Assembly: GCA_020639115.1 (NCBI GenBank)
Contig: JACKHG010000077.1
Coordinates: forward strand, 1-15,424
DNA: 15,424 nucleotides
From: Phycisphaerales bacterium
Lineage (GTDB): Bacteria; Planctomycetota; Phycisphaerae; UBA1845
Direction of reading: 5' to 3'
The translations under genes and the position numbers were made by a program. The notes beneath the pieces are model-generated. The model was not told where the DNA came from. It saw only the letters and a list, made by a program, of their open reading frames with translations, and searched no databases. Shown in pieces: positions 7,581-14,866 of this stretch. Each line of letters opens with the position of its first letter. Position 1 is the stretch's first letter.

Positions 7581-8029
7581 TCAGAGCGTGATCAGATCGG
7601 CGTCGACGGATGAACCTGACACGCGCAGGCGACCGAGCGACACCGGCAGCGGAACCGGCGCGGTCCGCGCTGCCCGGATTGACGTAGAGTACCCTTGGCG
7701 GTGCTCGATGCGCGGCAGTGCGAATGACCGCTCACGACGACGCGCACACCTGCCTCGACCGGATTGACGCTCAGCGTCGCGAGATCGTGCACCATCAGGA
7801 TTGCGATCCCGCCAATTTTCAGGACGTGCGTTTCCGGTAGTGCTGCGGCCCACGGGCCGAAGTCGTTGTTGCCGCGGACAGCGCTTACCGGGGCGATGCG
7901 GCCAAGATCGTGGAGGACGTGCGGCGCGCAGATATCACCCACGTGCACGATGTGATCGCTCCCGTGCAGCGCGCTCGCCGCCTCCGGTCGGAGCAGGTTG
8001 TGCGTGTCGGAGATGAGTCCAATGTTCAT
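7581..8029 (-). CDS. YfcE/MJ0936-type metallophosphoesterase, 3' end frameshifted
   Basis: A small calcineurin-fold phosphodiesterase of the YfcE/MJ0936 type, about 150 residues if repaired. Metal motifs read in order: 'SDTHN' (Asp8, His10), 'GDIC' (31-34), 'GNND' (53-56), 'HDL' (His81) and 'GHSH' (101-104). After GHSH, at about 7717, the homologous reading moves through all three frames ('IEHRQG', 'LYVNPGSA', 'GPRRFR', 'LPVSLGRLRVSGSSVDADLITL') to a stop at 7581-7583. Each step fits one missing base. Start at 8029 gives the family N-terminus 'MNIGLISDTH'; the adjacent ATG at 8032 is equally possible, and neither has a clear ribosome site. The frame stays open upstream through the palindrome, which is not part of the protein. 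Family members hydrolyse phosphodiesters with Mn or Ni; the substrate here is unknown. Confidence 0.82.
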
Positions 8030-8038
8030 CATGTGAAC

Positions 8039-8068
8039 AACTGTGCCAGGCTCGAGCCTGGCACAGTT
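8039..8068. repeat. Perfect 30-bp palindrome, copy 2 of the GTGCCAGGC repeat
   Basis: The left arm AACTGTGCCAGGCTC (8039-8053) is the exact reverse complement of the right arm GAGCCTGGCACAGTT (8054-8068), with no mismatch and no spacer. TTTTCGG follows on the plus strand. It lies between the hydrolase stop (8076-8078) and the phosphodiesterase start (8029), so the transcript of that gene would carry the hairpin about 10 nt before its ATG. The core matches the copy at 7543-7564. It looks like a dispersed REP-like element; that it belongs to a genomic family is an inference. Confidence 0.85.
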
Positions 8069-8075
8069 TTCGGAA

Positions 8076-8861
8076 CTAGCGGTGTCGGTCAAGGAAGGTC
8101 TGCAACGCCGCGTTGAAGGCTTCCGGCTGTTCCGCATTCGAGAGGTGCGCCGCGTTGGGCAGCACTGCGAGTTGCGAGCCGGGCGTTGCATCGTGAATCG
8201 CCTGCGCCATCGCCGGCGGCGTGCCGGGATCGAGTTCGCCGACGATGACCAGCGTCGGACAGGGGATCTCTTTCAGACGCGCCGTCAGATTGATCTTCGG
8301 CAGCGCATGGCAGCAGCCGATGAAACCTTGCGGCGGGGTGGCGCGGATCGCCTCGGCGATCTCGCCGATCACGGGCGCACCGTGTTTGCGGAACGGTTCG
8401 GTGAACCACCGATCGAGCATCGCTGGGACGATCGGTTCCATGCCGGAATCCGCCGCGATCTTGATGCGTTGCTGCCAAAGCGGTTGCGCCTCGGGCGGGT
8501 AATAGCTCGTGGTATCCGCAAGGGTGAGGGTCTTGTAGATGCCTGGATGTCGAAGGGCGAAGGTCTGCCCGATCATGCCGCCCATCGACAAACCGACCCA
8601 GTGGCAACTCTTGATGCCGAGTCCGTCGAAGAGGGCTTTGGCATCGTCCGCCAACTGTTCGAGCGTATATTCGCCGGCCGGCGCGCTGCTTTGTCCGTGA
8701 CCGCGCGTGTCGTAACAAAGCACCTTGTAGCTCTTCGAAAACGCTTCGACTTGCGGCTTCCACATCCGCGTATCGCAGGCGAGCGAATGACTGAAAACGA
8801 GCCACGGACCTTCGCCGCTTACCGTGTAGTGGGTCTCGATGCCGTTCGTTGCGATCTTCAT
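8076..8861 (-). CDS. Alpha/beta hydrolase, 3-oxoadipate enol-lactonase (PcaD)-like
   Basis: A 261-residue alpha/beta-fold hydrolase. Nucleophile Ser92 lies in the elbow 'GLSMGG', the acid Asp211 in 'VGELDPGTPP' and His239 in 'NAAHLSNAEQP'. The oxyanion region near 'SHSLACDTRMW' (24-34) and 'CYDTRGHGQSSAP' are typical of PcaD-type enol-lactonases, which open 3-oxoadipate enol-lactone in the beta-ketoadipate pathway. ATG 8861 has GGAGG 5 nt upstream. No other pca gene is in view, so the exact substrate is unproven and a general esterase or lactonase is possible. It follows the HtrA gene by 65 nt and precedes the phosphodiesterase on the same strand, so the three may be co-transcribed. The protein frame is clean. 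Confidence 0.85.
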   Translation of the reverse strand: MKIATNGIETHYTVSGEGPWLVFSHSLACDTRMWKPQVEAFSKSYKVLCYDTRGHGQSSAPAGEYTLEQLADDAKALFDGLGIKSCHWVGLSMGGMIGQTFALRHPGIYKTLTLADTTSYYPPEAQPLWQQRIKIAADSGMEPIVPAMLDRWFTEPFRKHGAPVIGEIAEAIRATPPQGFIGCCHALPKINLTARLKEIPCPTLVIVGELDPGTPPAMAQAIHDATPGSQLAVLPNAAHLSNAEQPEAFNAALQTFLDRHR

Positions 8862-8926
8862 TTCGCCTCCGCCGTCGTTCGTTGAATACCTGCCGCCGGG
8901 CTTCTCAGTCCGAAGGCACGCCCGCT

Positions 8927-10072
8927 CTATTCGCTCAGTCCCAGGACGATCTTCTCCTCGACAGTCTCCCCGCCGCGCGCGACCTTGATCGATACCGTAT
9001 CGCCGGGTTGATGCTGCTCGAGCGCGCTCAACAGATCATCGATCGTCTTGACGCTCTTGCCGTCCAGTTCGACGATGATGTCGCCGAGCACGATGTTACC
9101 GTCGCGGGCGCGCATGAACGGGCGCAGGCCGATCTTCTCCGCGGGGCTATTCGGCAGCACGCCTGCCACGGCGACGCCCTCAGGCAGTTTCAGCGCCTGC
9201 TGCAGGGTGGGTGGTGCGGCCTGGATGCCGATCGCCGGGCGGATGAACTTGCCGTCGCGGATGAGCCGCGGGACGATGCGATTGACTTCGTCCACCGGAA
9301 TGGCAAACCCGATCCCGGCCGATGCGCCCGACGGGCTGTAGATCGCCGTATTCACACCGATCAGCCGACCGGCCGAATCGATGAGCGGTCCGCCGGAGTT
9401 GCCCGGATTGATGGCGGCATCCGTCTGGATGACGCCACGAATCGTTCGCTGCGTCACCGATTCGATTTCCCGGTTGAGGGCGCTGACGATGCCCGTGGTG
9501 AGCGACTGGTCGAGCCCGAACGGGTTGCCGATCGCGTAGACCTTCTGCCCCACCTGCAGGTCCTTGCTGACGCCGATGACGATGGGCTTGATCCTGTCCT
9601 TGGGCGGCGCGATCCGCAGCACGGCGAGATCACGGTCGGGAAAGGCGCCGACGAGACTCGCGTTCCACGTCGACTGATCCTGCAGCGTCACTTGCGCACC
9701 GCTGGCTCCCTGGATGACGTGGAAATTTGTGACGATGTGGCCTGCTTCGTCCCACATGAAGCCGCTGCCCGTCCCGCGCGGTACCTGTGTAATGTCGGTG
9801 GAAAAGAAGCTGCGCTGTGCGGCCAGTGTGGTGATGTGCACAACCGACGGCGACACCGCCTTGAACACGGCAATGTTGTTCTGCTCGTCCTCGGCGAGGG
9901 CGCCGCGGGCGGCGACGACGCGCGGCACGGCGTCCGGCTTCGGCGCTTCCGGCGCGAAATGTTCCCAGGGCCGAAACCACCAGAGCAGAAAACCCACCAC
10001 TACCACGAGAAGCAGGGTGCCGGCGGCCGCGCCGCGCTGTGTTCTTTTTTGTCTGTGGTGTTTCGCCTGCAT
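8927..10072 (-). CDS. HtrA/Deg family trypsin-like serine protease with PDZ domain
   Basis: A 381-residue periplasmic, membrane-anchored quality-control protease. A basic N-terminus (residues 1-13) is followed by one membrane segment (about 17-33, 'GTLLLVVVVGFLLWWF'). The trypsin-like domain (about 65-265) holds His118 in 'TNFHVI', Asp148 in 'PDRDLAVLRI' and Ser226 in 'NPGNSGGPL'. A single PDZ domain spans about 280-375 ('GVAVAGVLPNSPAEKIGL', 'GDIIVELDGKSV'). One PDZ and an uncleaved anchor make it more DegS/HhoB-like in architecture than DegP, which has two PDZ domains. ATG 10072 is chosen for AAGGA 8 nt upstream and because the anchor begins right after it. The frame is open to 10234 but the added residues look random. 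It diverges from the exported protein gene at 10321. Confidence 0.93.
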   Translation of the reverse strand: MQAKHHRQKRTQRGAAAGTLLLVVVVGFLLWWFRPWEHFAPEAPKPDAVPRVVAARGALAEDEQNNIAVFKAVSPSVVHITTLAAQRSFFSTDITQVPRGTGSGFMWDEAGHIVTNFHVIQGASGAQVTLQDQSTWNASLVGAFPDRDLAVLRIAPPKDRIKPIVIGVSKDLQVGQKVYAIGNPFGLDQSLTTGIVSALNREIESVTQRTIRGVIQTDAAINPGNSGGPLIDSAGRLIGVNTAIYSPSGASAGIGFAIPVDEVNRIVPRLIRDGKFIRPAIGIQAAPPTLQQALKLPEGVAVAGVLPNSPAEKIGLRPFMRARDGNIVLGDIIVELDGKSVKTIDDLLSALEQHQPGDTVSIKVARGGETVEEKIVLGLSE

Positions 10073-10277
10073 CCTGCGGTTCCTTTGAATTCGATGATTT
10101 GGTCGGACATCCGTCGTCCCCCGGTTTGACCGGTATCGCGCACAATGCGTCGGTGAACGTGCCGACCGTCGCGGCAAGGATACACTGCCCGCCGCCCGCA
10201 TCATGACTGCGGTCATCCTGGACGAAGTGCGCACATCGCACCGCCGTTTGGGGAGAGACGCTCGGGAAACGCCTCGT

Positions 10278-10283
10278 TAGAAT
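10278..10283 (+). promoter_or_regulatory. Candidate -10 box (TAGAAT) for the exported-protein gene
   Basis: TAGAAT followed by GGCC lies 37 nt before the ATG at 10321. It resembles the TAGAAT elements at 2225-2230 (minus strand) and 14815-14820, which stand at similar distances from genes. There is no good -35 at standard spacing. The 248-nt gap between the divergent starts at 10072 and 10321 holds no other structure I can name. Confidence 0.3.
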
Positions 10284-10320
10284 GGCCGCATCCCTTGCCA
10301 TGGTGTTGGAGTCCTTTCCG

Positions 10321-11469
10321 ATGTTCCTACGTGTTGGTCGTGCTGCGGGCGCCGTCTGCAACGCCTTCCTGTTGGCGGCAACTGCTTGCGCCATTTGTCT
10401 CCTGCCCCGCGTCGGGTGGTCCGCTGCGCTCGGGCCCGACGCCAGCGCCCGCGTGCTTGCCGGCATGGCCGCAAAGGTGCCGGCTGGCGTGCCCATGCCG
10501 GAGGCGAAGTTCGCGGAGTACGCCCGTCGCGCCACGGCCAATTGGGAACAGTATGAACGCCATATCGGCGCACCGATGCAGAAGTGGGCCACCGCCGAAC
10601 TCGTCCCCGCGCCCGGGGGCACGATCTTCTATCCGTTTTCGGGGCCGGACTTCGCCACCGTCTATCGGATGTATCCGAACGCTAGCCGGTACGTGCTGGT
10701 GGCGATGCAGCGTGCCGAACCGCCGCCTGCGCTGGAGGCCGCCAAGGCCGCGGACCTCGCCGGCTTCATGGGGCGCTTTGCCGATGCGTGGCGGCAGTTC
10801 GCGCAGATCGGTTTCTTCCGCACGCTCGATCTCGACGAAGAAGCGAAGCAGCCGGGCCTGCGCGCGGGCACCACGGCGCCGATGCTCGCATTCGCCGTGC
10901 GTTCGGGATTCACGGTGGTCTCGGTGGAACCCATCGGCATCAACGCCAGCGGGAGCGACGTCGAGACGCACCCCGGGCCGCGCAGCGACCGGTCGACCTG
11001 GAATTCGGTTCGGATCACCCTTCAGGCTGGCGGCCGCCAGGTGCTGCTCGATTACATTCGCATGAATCTTTCCGACGCCTCGCTCAACGAGCATCCTGCC
11101 CAGCGTGCCTGGGTGCAGCGTATGGCTGCGCATCCGACGGTGCTCAAGGCTGCCTCGCACCTCCCGCAGAGTCCCCGCTTCGCCATCGTGCGCGACGCGC
11201 TGCTCGAACATGCGCCCAGCATCCTGCAGGACGAGACCGGAATCGAGTACACCGCGCTTTCAAAAGTGTTCGATGTGAAGCTCTACGGCCGTTTCACCAA
11301 GCCGCATCCGCTGTTCAACCAGGATTCGCAGAAAGCGCTCGCGCAGGCGTACAAGGCGCAGCCTGCCGTGAAGCCACTGACCTTCCGCGTGAGCTATCAG
11401 CGCCAGCCGGAGGCAAATCTGCAGGTGGCCAACCGGAAGCGGCCGGCGGGCAAACCGGCTGCGAAATAG
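10321..11469 (+). CDS. Exported protein of unknown function
   Basis: A 382-residue protein that I cannot assign to a characterised function. ATG 10321 is preferred because GGAG lies 9 nt upstream; the frame opens at 10282, overlapping the candidate -10 box. The N-terminus has a basic start and a hydrophobic core (about residues 12-30, 'VCNAFLLAATACAICLL'), giving a likely Sec signal peptide with cleavage near 'GWSAALG'. The mature part is soluble. 'GTIFYPFSGPDFATVYRMYP' (about 99-118) and 'YVLVAMQRAEPPPALE' recall uncharacterised exported proteins with a 'YPFSGPDF' motif; this is recollection, not a search. The C-terminus is rich in Lys, Pro and Ala and ends 'KRPAGKPAAK'. It stands alone, convergent with the histidine phosphatase 27 nt away. 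Confidence 0.82.
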   Translation: MFLRVGRAAGAVCNAFLLAATACAICLLPRVGWSAALGPDASARVLAGMAAKVPAGVPMPEAKFAEYARRATANWEQYERHIGAPMQKWATAELVPAPGGTIFYPFSGPDFATVYRMYPNASRYVLVAMQRAEPPPALEAAKAADLAGFMGRFADAWRQFAQIGFFRTLDLDEEAKQPGLRAGTTAPMLAFAVRSGFTVVSVEPIGINASGSDVETHPGPRSDRSTWNSVRITLQAGGRQVLLDYIRMNLSDASLNEHPAQRAWVQRMAAHPTVLKAASHLPQSPRFAIVRDALLEHAPSILQDETGIEYTALSKVFDVKLYGRFTKPHPLFNQDSQKALAQAYKAQPAVKPLTFRVSYQRQPEANLQVANRKRPAGKPAAK

Positions 11470-11496
11470 CGCAAGGAAAGCGCAGCGAGTCGCCCG

Positions 11497-12135
11497 TCAG
11501 GCGTCGGGCAGTTCGTCCAGCGCCGCTGCCAGGTGAGCGACGTCCGCCCAGCAGTGGACGTCCCAGCCTGCCGCGGTGATCTCGATCCAGTTCACGCCGC
11601 AGTTGGGAATGCCGTAATCGCGCGCTGCCGCCAGTCCGAGCGACTTCGCTCGCCGGTACACCATGTCGAGCACGCCCCCGTGGGTGAAGACCAGCACCTG
11701 CTCGCCCGGATGCTTCTCGGCGATGCGGGTCACGGCGCTCAGGGAGCGATCGTAGAACGTCCGCAGACTCTCGCCTGTTTCGAAATCGAAGTCGGGATCC
11801 TTTTCGTGAAAGCGCACATACAGCTCGGGGTAGCGCTCCTTCACTTCCGTATAGAGCAGCCGCTCGAAGATGCCGTAGTGACGTTCGCGCAGATCGGGAT
11901 CGAGCTGCAGCGGCAGGGCGAGCTTGTGCGCGGCGGGCTCTGCAGTTTGCCGCACGCGCATCAGATCGCTCGAATAGACCGCGCTGAAGTCGTGGCGTGC
12001 CAGCAGGGCGGCGGATGCGTGAGCCTGCCGTACGCCGACGGCGCTCAAGGGGATGTCCGTCTGGCCCTGCACCCGACCTTCGGCATTCCATTCCGTTTCG
12101 CCGTGGCGGACCAGACACAAGCGGGTGATCGGCAT
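11497..12135 (-). CDS. Histidine phosphatase family protein (phosphoglycerate-mutase fold)
   Basis: A 212-residue branch-1 histidine phosphatase. The phosphohistidine is His11 in 'LVRHGETEWN', with Arg10, Arg60 ('SSDLMRVRQTAEP'), Glu84 ('LRERHYGIFE') and His152 ('VFTHGGVLDMVYR') completing the site. It resembles GpmB/CobC-type cofactor-independent phosphatases, and the physiological substrate cannot be told from sequence. Start ATG 12135 is set by the family N-terminus 'MPITRLCLVRHGE' and a GGAG 10 nt upstream; the frame runs open to 12258 without support. It is convergent with the exported-protein gene and divergent from the thiamine-diphosphate enzyme gene. Confidence 0.9.
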   Translation of the reverse strand: MPITRLCLVRHGETEWNAEGRVQGQTDIPLSAVGVRQAHASAALLARHDFSAVYSSDLMRVRQTAEPAAHKLALPLQLDPDLRERHYGIFERLLYTEVKERYPELYVRFHEKDPDFDFETGESLRTFYDRSLSAVTRIAEKHPGEQVLVFTHGGVLDMVYRRAKSLGLAAARDYGIPNCGVNWIEITAAGWDVHCWADVAHLAAALDELPDA

Positions 12136-12192
12136 ATCGCTGAGACTCCGACAGAGGTAACGTGCGTATTGGATCGTGTTCGCGGCTGGCGC

Positions 12193-12198
12193 ACAATA
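12193..12198 (-). promoter_or_regulatory. Candidate -10 in divergent promoter region (histidine phosphatase / ThDP enzyme)
   Basis: The minus strand reads TATTGT (12198 to 12193), about 58 nt before the histidine phosphatase ATG. The plus strand reads CACAAT (12192-12197), about 92 nt before the ThDP enzyme ATG. The hexamer is framed by GCGC on both sides, so one AT-rich patch in GC-rich DNA could serve both directions. No -35 was recognised. Confidence 0.3.
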
Positions 12199-12288
12199 GC
12201 GCAGCACGAGATGGAGGAACGTGGGGCGGGGATGCGCCGACGCGCAGGCCCGAACCATCGAATGAGGCGAACCCGGAAAGGAGGCGAC

Positions 12289-13983
12289 ATGCCGACGATG
12301 ATGGCAGGGCAGGCGGTGATCGAAGCGCTACTCGCGGAGGGGGTGGATCACACCTTCGGCATCGTGGGAACGACGACCAACAGCATCGTCACGGAGATGT
12401 TTGGTCGCGACGACATCAAGTTCATCGATTCCCGTCACGAAGAAGGCGCGGCCTTCATGGCTTATGGGTATGCGCGGGCGTCCGGCAAGCCGACGGCGTG
12501 CATCACGACGTCGGGTCCGGGCACCATCAACCTGGCGACCGGCGTCGCCCTCGCATGGAAGGGACGTGCACCCGTGATGGTGATCGCGGGTGATGTCGCG
12601 CGTGACTACATCTACCGCGACGGCGCCCAGGCTTTCGACCTGGTCGACATCTTCCGTCCCTTCACCAAGCTCGCGCGGCAGGTGAACAAGAGCGAGCGTA
12701 TCGTCGAATTCATGCACGACGCGTTTCGCGCGGCGCTCTCCGGTAAACCGGGGCCGGTAATGCTCGACATTCCGCGCGATCTGCTCGATGACCAGCAGGT
12801 GGACGCCCATATCACCGAGCCTGCGGCTTACCGGGCCGTGGAGCAGCGGTTGCCGGGCGATGCCGACGCCATCGAACGTGCCGTCGAATTGCTGGCGAAC
12901 GCGAAGCGTCCGCTGCTGCTCGCGGGCGGCGGGGTGGTGGATGCGGGCGCGACCGACGATGCGGTGGCGCTCGCCGAACTGATCGACATGGCGCTGGTGC
13001 CTTCCTATGGCCATAACGATGCGGTGCCCAACAGCCATCGCCTGTTCGTCGGCGGCGCGGGCGGTCGCGGCGCAGGGGAGACCGGGCAGGCGATCAACCG
13101 GGCCGACGTCATCCTCGCGCTCGGCACGCGCATCAACCAGTCGACGTCGCACTGGAACTGGAGCGTGATCAATCCTCAGACGAAAATTGTCCAGGTCGAT
13201 GTCGATGCGCAGGAAGTCGGCCGCAACTACCCCGTGGCCGTCGGCATCGTCGGCGATGCCAAGGCGGTCGCACAACAGTTGCTCACCAAGATGAAGGGCA
13301 AGTTTCCGTCGGGGCGCCCCAACGTCGAATGGCGCAATCAGGTCGAGACCCTGGCGGCGCAGCGGCGGGAGCGCATCGACGCCGAGCAGAAGCTGCCGGC
13401 CGAACCCTACATGATGCCGCAGCGGGTGTATCCGGAACTCAACAAGGTCCTGCCGAAGGACTGCATGGTCACCCTTGACGCCGGCGTGGCGGGCGGGCTC
13501 GCGTACGATCGGCTGAAGTTCGATCTGCCGCGCACGTTCTTCAACTACGCCGGCCACGGCGGTCTGGGCATGGGCTACTGCGTCGGCCTCGGCACGCAGC
13601 TCGGACGCCCCGACCGTCCGGCGATCAGCATCCAGGGCGACGGTGGCTTCATGTATACGGCCAGCGAGATCAATACGGCGGTGCGCTGGAACATCCCGCT
13701 CGTCGGCATCGTGCTCAACAATCGTTGCCACGGCGCCGAGAAAGCCCAGCAGAAGCGCAACTTCGGCGAGAAATTCATCGGCGTCGATCTGCTCAACCCG
13801 CGCTTCGACAAGCTCGCTGAGGTGTACGGGGCCAAAGGCTACTATGTGACGCGTCCTGACGAGATCGCGGATGCGGTTTCCGCTGCTCTTGCCGCGCGCA
13901 AGCCTGCGATCGTCGAAATTGCCGTGGAGGAGTATTTCCCGACGGCGGCACCGACGCCTTCGGGCGGCAGCGGCGGGCACTGA
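12289..13983 (+). CDS. Thiamine-diphosphate enzyme, acetolactate synthase large-subunit-like
   Basis: A 564-residue protein with the three-domain ThDP layout: an N-terminal Pyr domain with catalytic Glu51 in 'SRHEEGAAFMAYGYAR', a central domain (about 190-330, 'RPLLLAGGGVVDAG', 'ADVILALGTRINQ'), and a C-terminal PP domain with 'GDGGFMYTASEINTAV' (450-465) through 'IVLNN' (474-478), the Mg/ThDP motif. A near-perfect GGAGG 4 nt before ATG 12289 fixes the start, although the frame is open far upstream. The family includes acetolactate synthases, glyoxylate carboligase, sulfoacetaldehyde acetyltransferase and benzoylformate or oxalyl-CoA decarboxylases. No regulatory small subunit follows, which argues against biosynthetic IlvB. 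The neighbouring C26 hydrolase and tartrate/malate-type dehydrogenase suggest a catabolic role with a 2-oxo or hydroxy acid; that is inference. Confidence 0.9.
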   Translation: MPTMMAGQAVIEALLAEGVDHTFGIVGTTTNSIVTEMFGRDDIKFIDSRHEEGAAFMAYGYARASGKPTACITTSGPGTINLATGVALAWKGRAPVMVIAGDVARDYIYRDGAQAFDLVDIFRPFTKLARQVNKSERIVEFMHDAFRAALSGKPGPVMLDIPRDLLDDQQVDAHITEPAAYRAVEQRLPGDADAIERAVELLANAKRPLLLAGGGVVDAGATDDAVALAELIDMALVPSYGHNDAVPNSHRLFVGGAGGRGAGETGQAINRADVILALGTRINQSTSHWNWSVINPQTKIVQVDVDAQEVGRNYPVAVGIVGDAKAVAQQLLTKMKGKFPSGRPNVEWRNQVETLAAQRRERIDAEQKLPAEPYMMPQRVYPELNKVLPKDCMVTLDAGVAGGLAYDRLKFDLPRTFFNYAGHGGLGMGYCVGLGTQLGRPDRPAISIQGDGGFMYTASEINTAVRWNIPLVGIVLNNRCHGAEKAQQKRNFGEKFIGVDLLNPRFDKLAEVYGAKGYYVTRPDEIADAVSAALAARKPAIVEIAVEEYFPTAAPTPSGGSGGH

Positions 13984-14009
13984 GGATTCATCGAAGACCA
14001 TCGAGCATC

Positions 14010-14789
14010 ATGAGCCATTCGCTTCGCATCGGATTGTCGGCCCGCTTCCTTGCCCCCCGGCCCGGGGCGACCGGCACGCTGCGACGTACCGTTCAGTATC
14101 TCGATCCGCTGATGGCGAACTGGGTCATGTCGCGCGATGTCGTCGTGTACATGGTGCCGTCCGTCGACAGCCAGGGGCTGCTCCATCGCCACAACATCCG
14201 CCTGCGGGACTACGTCCATGAACTCGACGGGCTCGTCCTGCAGGGCGGCGCGGACATCAGTCCCACGTGCTACGGCGAGGAGCCGCTCAAGCCGGAGTGG
14301 GCCGGCGACCGGGTCCGCGACGACTACGAGATGGAACTGTTCGAAGAATTCATGGAAGCGGGCAAGCCGGTCCTCGGCGTGTGCCGCGGCTTGCAGCTCA
14401 TCAACGTGGCGTTGGGCGGAACGCTCTATCAGGACATCCCGAGCCAGATCGGCGAGCGCGCGAAACACCGCGATCGCGCCGTGTACGAAGGCAACGTCCA
14501 TGCCGTGCGCTTCGAGCCCGGAAGCGGTCTGGGCCGTCTGTATCCCGGCGCCGACACGGCGCTCGTCAACAGTCTGCACCACCAGTGCGTACGCAAGCTT
14601 GGCCGCGATCTGGTCGTCGAGGCGCGATCGGTCGAGGATGACGTGATCGAGGCGATTCGCATGCGCGGCCGCAGCTACGTGTTCGGAGTGCAATGGCACC
14701 CCGAGTTTCATCGTCCCGGCGACGAGCAACTCATGGATCAGGCGCCGATCCTCGAGGAATTCCTCGCCGAAGCCCGCCGCCGCGCCTGA
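14010..14789 (+). CDS. Gamma-glutamyl-GABA hydrolase-like protein (peptidase C26, class I glutamine amidotransferase fold)
   Basis: A 259-residue class I amidotransferase-like hydrolase of the PuuD/peptidase C26 group. The catalytic triad is Cys125 in 'GVCRGLQLIN', His230 and Glu232 in 'GVQWHPEF'. 'DGLVLQGGADISPTCYGEEP' (73-92) and 'NSLHHQCVRKLG' (187-198) are typical of PuuD, which cleaves gamma-glutamyl-GABA in putrescine breakdown. The real substrate here is likely some gamma-glutamyl amide but is unproven. ATG 14010 is 26 nt after the ThDP enzyme stop with only a weak GAG ribosome site, so co-transcription is likely. No other puu genes are visible. Confidence 0.9.
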   Translation: MSHSLRIGLSARFLAPRPGATGTLRRTVQYLDPLMANWVMSRDVVVYMVPSVDSQGLLHRHNIRLRDYVHELDGLVLQGGADISPTCYGEEPLKPEWAGDRVRDDYEMELFEEFMEAGKPVLGVCRGLQLINVALGGTLYQDIPSQIGERAKHRDRAVYEGNVHAVRFEPGSGLGRLYPGADTALVNSLHHQCVRKLGRDLVVEARSVEDDVIEAIRMRGRSYVFGVQWHPEFHRPGDEQLMDQAPILEEFLAEARRRA

Positions 14790-14814
14790 TCGCTCCCCGT
14801 CGCGTGAGCCGGCG

Positions 14815-14820
14815 TAGAAT
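14815..14820 (+). promoter_or_regulatory. Candidate -10 box (TAGAAT) upstream of the dehydrogenase
   Basis: TAGAAT lies 46 nt before the GTG at 14867 and is followed directly by the self-complementary GCCGGCCGGC (14822-14831). There is no clear -35. If active, the dehydrogenase could be transcribed apart from the C26 gene, whose stop is 77 nt upstream of the GTG. Confidence 0.3.
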
Positions 14821-14866
14821 GCCGGCCGGCCCATCCATTTCATTCCAACGACGAGGAGAACCGTTC

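Noticed and set aside
6394..7767. 457-codon plus-strand frame across the arginase gene
   Set aside because: It is very rich in arginine and out of frame with the arginase motifs; it is a shadow frame.
8862..8926. Possible hairpin between htrA and the hydrolase gene
   Set aside because: A 5-bp stem (CGGGC/GCCCG) with an 18-nt loop and no T-run is too weak to call.
11470..11520. Possible terminator hairpin between the convergent exported-protein and phosphatase genes
   Set aside because: The best stem (GCCCG/CGGGC) is only 5 bp, overlaps the phosphatase stop and has no T-run.
11533..12288. 252-codon upstream extension of the ThDP enzyme frame
   Set aside because: It is antisense to the histidine phosphatase, and a near-perfect GGAGG immediately before ATG 12289 sets the true start.
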